From: Anaerolineae bacterium
GTDB lineage: Bacteria > Chloroflexota > Anaerolineae > B4-G1 > DUEL01
Assembly (NCBI GenBank): GCA_029932895.1
Contig: JAOZPF010000134.1
Span: 2,316 to 7,868, forward strand
Length of the DNA stretch: 5,553 bases
Direction of reading: 5' to 3'
Shown: in pieces, positions 4,976 through 5,553 of the stretch
How positions within the stretch are numbered: the first letter of the stretch is position 1
How the letters are laid out: each line of letters opens with the position of its first letter
The notes under the pieces: model-generated
Databases searched by the model: none
The model's input: only the letters and a program-made list of their open reading frames with translations
What the model was told of the DNA's origin: nothing
Translations under genes and position numbers: made by a program

Positions 4976-5139
4976 CTGGGCCTGGACAGGACAACAAATA
5001 GCTTTTTTTCTCCAGGGAGCTGTGACCTGCTGGCACAGTGACTGCCCTCGAGAGATAGCAAAGGTACCCAGTACCTGAATGTATGGCTCTGGAGCCCAAC
5101 TTGTTGTATCCCAGCAGCACAAGGGGGCCTCTATCAACT
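4976..5139. other. Upstream region of the helicase gene, two small palindromic elements
   Basis: No gene is seen here. An interrupted hairpin spans 5014-5048 (AGGGAG/CTGCCCT outside, CTGTG/CACAG inside). A compact 6-bp palindrome AGGTAC-CCA-GTACCT lies at 5062-5076, about 64 bp before the helicase ATG, where an operator could sit. No good -35/-10 pair was found for the helicase gene. Confidence 0.4.
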
Positions 5140-5553
5140 ATGACCGCTATCGCTGAACTACACCCCGGCGTTCGCCTCTACGACCGCCGCCTGGGTCGAG
5201 AGCGGCATCTCCACCAGGTGGAAGTCTATGGATCCGTCGCTTTCCTCAGCTTCCTCAATCCACAGACAGGGACTGTGGACCGCCAACCTTTCCCTCTGGA
5301 TGAGATCGAATCCCGCTTCGAGGTGTTGGATGCTGATACGGTGGCTTTCCGCGGCGACCCAGAGATGGTACGACTGGTGGCCGAGGCGTACCGCCTCCAG
5401 CACGCCTATCTCTTCAACCCGGTCTTTGCCACCGAGACCTCGTTGATCGATCTCCTGCCCCACCAGTTGGCTGCCGTCTATGGAGTTTTGCCCACGGGCG
5501 ACAACCCCCAGGGCTACCCCGGAATGTTGGACCATCCCCGTCTGCGTTTCCTG
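5140..5553 (+). CDS. SNF2-type superfamily II helicase, N-terminal part, cut by right edge
   Basis: The frame is open from the ATG at 5140 to the window end, 138 codons without a stop. Residues 1-80 form an N-terminal region (ELHPGVRLYDRRLG, FEVLDADTVAFRGDPE) like that found before the helicase core in large bacterial SNF2-like proteins. Residues about 93-110 read NPVFATETSLIDLLPHQ, the Q-motif-like entry to the core, and the last residues LDHPRLRFL are those that normally stand just before the Walker A motif (LADDxGxGKT). The assignment rests on recalled family sequences and is fairly firm for the superfamily, not for the subfamily. Such long helicases often belong to DISARM-like or methyltransferase-linked defence loci; this is only a possibility here. 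A weak GGGGG ribosome site ends 12 nt before the ATG. An in-frame ATG at 5083 is an alternative start but has no ribosome site. Confidence 0.85.
   Translation, partial: MTAIAELHPGVRLYDRRLGRERHLHQVEVYGSVAFLSFLNPQTGTVDRQPFPLDEIESRFEVLDADTVAFRGDPEMVRLVAEAYRLQHAYLFNPVFATETSLIDLLPHQLAAVYGVLPTGDNPQGYPGMLDHPRLRFL

Noticed and set aside
4981..5010. Second terminator at the T7 tract (5003-5009)
   Set aside because: The preceding CCTGGACAGG can form only a 3-4 bp stem and is 12 nt from the T-tract.
4853..5041. Small peptide gene starting at ATG 4853
   Set aside because: It has no ribosome site, runs through the terminator hairpin, and its composition is not protein-like.
5158..5535. 125-codon minus-strand frame opposite the helicase start
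   Set aside because: It is an antisense frame over a recognisable SNF2-type N-terminus, with no ribosome site or domain of its own.

Overview
The window is GC-rich, with dense genes in both orientations. It looks like a chromosomal stretch from a member of the Chloroflexota (or a close neighbour). That assignment is an inference. It rests on the style of the secreted lipoproteins (short signal peptide ending in L-A-C, Pro/Gly/Gln linker, a domain beginning NNSSQTICHVYISP) and on general gene style; no rRNA or other marker is present.

Layout: (1) 1-1371, plus strand: the 3' two thirds of an ABC transporter ATPase gene followed by its ABC-2 type permease gene, together a two-component exporter operon cut by the left edge. 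(2) A 12-bp hairpin at 1388-1416 separates this operon from the convergent lipoproteins. (3) 1440-3571, minus strand: two paralogous predicted lipoproteins. The upstream one (2999-3571) carries one copy of a roughly 140-residue two-cysteine domain. The downstream one (1440-2909) carries a different N-terminal domain plus two almost identical copies of the same domain, encoded by a 471-bp-period DNA duplication with 402 bp of perfect identity. (4) 3572-4007: a long gene-free region with promoter-like sites and a 9-bp inverted repeat. (5) 4008-4759, plus strand: a small zinc-ribbon protein overlapping by ATGA with a dual-specificity-type phosphatase whose CX5R loop is intact but whose usual preceding His is Ala. 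(6) 4806-4975: an extended -10 promoter, a folded stretch without a convincing ORF and a hairpin plus T-tract, together a candidate free-standing small RNA. A second hairpin plus T-tract faces the other way. (7) 5140 to the right edge: the N-terminal 138 codons of a SNF2-type superfamily II helicase, cut just before its ATP-binding motif.

The exporter pair clearly works as one unit. The zinc-ribbon and phosphatase genes are probably translationally coupled. The lipoproteins are a tandem paralogous pair, plausibly co-transcribed, and act outside the membrane. Nothing visible links these modules to each other. The most interesting items are the candidate small RNA, the very recent intragenic domain duplication, the zinc-ribbon/phosphatase operon with its structured upstream region, and the helicase start, which may open a defence or methylation locus outside the window.
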